Assembly (NCBI RefSeq): GCF_000688415.1
Contig: NZ_JIAH01000006.1
Span: 186,001 to 250,000, forward strand
Origin: Corynebacterium pseudodiphtheriticum DSM 44287
GTDB lineage: Bacteria > Actinomycetota > Actinomycetes > Mycobacteriales > Mycobacteriaceae
Length of the DNA stretch: 64,000 nt
Direction: 5' to 3'
This document shows, in pieces, positions 62,819-64,000 of the stretch. The notes under the pieces are model-generated. The model did no database searches, was not told the DNA's origin, and worked only from the letters and a program-made list of their open reading frames with translations. The number at the start of each line of letters is the position of its first letter. Position 1 is the first letter of the stretch. A program made the position numbers and the translations under genes.

Positions 62819-63622
62819 ATGGCCTTTCGAGGTGAGTTCCACTCGCCTGAACTGGACCCAGAATTTTTCCCGGGGCAATACTATGGCCACATCATCCTTG
62901 ATGATTTCTTGGGTGGTTGGTTCGCGCTAGACCGCTTGATGCTTGTTCGCTTGCTAATGCTGGCGATCATGCTGGTGGTCTTCCTCGTCGCCTTTAGGAG
63001 CCCCAAGCTGGTTCCTTCAGGTTTGCAGAACGTCATGGAGTACGCGCTGGATTTTGTTCGGATCCACATTGCCGAAGACATTTTGGGCAAAAAGGAAGGT
63101 AGAAGGTTCCTGCCGATTCTCGCGGCAATCTTCTTCTCAGTTTTGTTCATGAATGTTTCGACGATCATTCCGGGCCTGAACATTTCGGCAAATGCACGTA
63201 TCGGAATGCCGATCGCTCTTGCGCTACTGGCTTATATCACCATGATTTATGCCGGTGCAAAGCGCTATGGGTTCGGCAAATTCGTGAAGTCTTCGGTGGT
63301 GATTCCTAATCTGCCACCATTACTGCACGTTCTGGTCGTGCCGATCGAATTCTTCTCGACGTTCATCCTGCGTCCGATCACGCTGGCACTGCGTCTGATG
63401 GCAAACTTCCTTGCCGGTCACATTATTTTAGTGTTGCTGTTTAGCGCCACTAACTTCTTCTTCTGGCAGCTCAATGGCTGGACAGCACTATCCGGTGTGA
63501 CGGTATTGGCAGCGGTCCTGTTTACCCTGTACGAAGTGATTATCATCTTCTTGCAGGCTTACATTTTCGCCTTGCTGACTGCGGTGTACATCGAATTGTC
63601 TTTGCACGCAGACGCACACTGA
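62819..63622 (+). CDS. atpB: F0F1 ATP synthase subunit a
   Basis: AtpB, 267 residues, the stator membrane subunit that forms proton half-channels with the c-ring. Typical corynebacterial N-terminus (FHSPELDPEFFPGQYYG) and about six helices, with ARIGMPIALALLAYI and the essential Arg helix LRPITLALRLMANFLAGHIIL, followed by the last helix IIIFLQAYIFALLTAVYIELS. Start ATG 62819. First structural gene of the atp operon; atpE follows after 94 bases. Confidence 0.98.
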   Translation: MAFRGEFHSPELDPEFFPGQYYGHIILDDFLGGWFALDRLMLVRLLMLAIMLVVFLVAFRSPKLVPSGLQNVMEYALDFVRIHIAEDILGKKEGRRFLPILAAIFFSVLFMNVSTIIPGLNISANARIGMPIALALLAYITMIYAGAKRYGFGKFVKSSVVIPNLPPLLHVLVVPIEFFSTFILRPITLALRLMANFLAGHIILVLLFSATNFFFWQLNGWTALSGVTVLAAVLFTLYEVIIIFLQAYIFALLTAVYIELSLHADAH

Positions 63623-63671
63623 CAAACTCGCGAACCACGCGGCTAATTACATAACCCCACAGCAACTACAC

Positions 63672-63953
<282 letters not shown>

Positions 63954-64000
63954 AAAGCGCGCGGAAATAACACCACACTTTTTAAGACTGGAGAGCCTAT

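Overview
The window reads as a chromosomal segment of a moderate-GC actinobacterium, almost certainly a Corynebacterium. Pointers are the multifunctional 2-oxoglutarate dehydrogenase OdhA, the argS-lysA-hom-thrB amino-acid block, an actinobacterial Rho with a long Asn/Arg/Asp-rich insert, the rho-prfA-prmC-sua5-rfe-atpI-atpBE order, and the sigE / anti-sigma / tatB / mrp neighbourhood flanked by a divergent O-methyltransferase. From memory of C. glutamicum and M. tuberculosis the backbone order is the familiar one; no database was consulted. No insertion sequence, prophage, CRISPR array or rRNA gene was seen.

Layout. 1-8436: glucosyl-3-phosphoglycerate synthase, a small DivIVA-like membrane protein, an RlmA-type rRNA methyltransferase, a GH32-like protein with altered catalytic motifs, the O-methyltransferase/sigE/anti-sigma/tatB/mrp group and a substrate-binding-type lipoprotein. 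8437-22695: a structured intergenic region, odhA, a type-B carboxylesterase, two uncharacterised proteins, an MFS exporter preceded by a perfect palindrome, a truncated formimidoylglutamase remnant, a DEAD-box RNA helicase, a membrane protein, a membrane-anchored HNH nuclease and putP. 23069-31174: four co-directional genes for nucleic-acid transactions (SNF2 helicase, SWIM protein, SbcD/YhaO-like phosphoesterase, SbcC/YhaN-like ATPase), followed by a RosR-like MarR regulator and tRNA-Arg(CCG). 32045-39352: a secreted hydrolase, then argS-lysA and hom-thrB.

39516-53427 is an almost complete molybdenum-cofactor island: fused ModB-ModC permease/ATPase, ModA, FdhD, a DUF6457-type protein, MoaD, two MoeA paralogues, an OFA-type MFS carrier, Mog, MoaE, MoeB-rhodanese, MobA, MoaC and MoaA. 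Together these take up molybdate, build molybdopterin, insert Mo, add the nucleotide and sulfurate the cofactor for a formate-dehydrogenase-type enzyme, which itself is not in the window. The divergent moaD/moeA promoter region carries two sets of about 16-bp tandem repeats and palindromes and is the most unusual non-coding stretch here.

53488-64000: a FadD acyl-CoA ligase, rho, prfA, prmC, a Sua5/TsaC protein, a WecA-type transferase, AtpI-like protein, atpB and atpE. The atpB leader contains a short ORF with a Cys-Cys-Cys run, and the atpB-atpE gap contains a perfect hairpin. Many genes end in recognisable hairpins, listed below.
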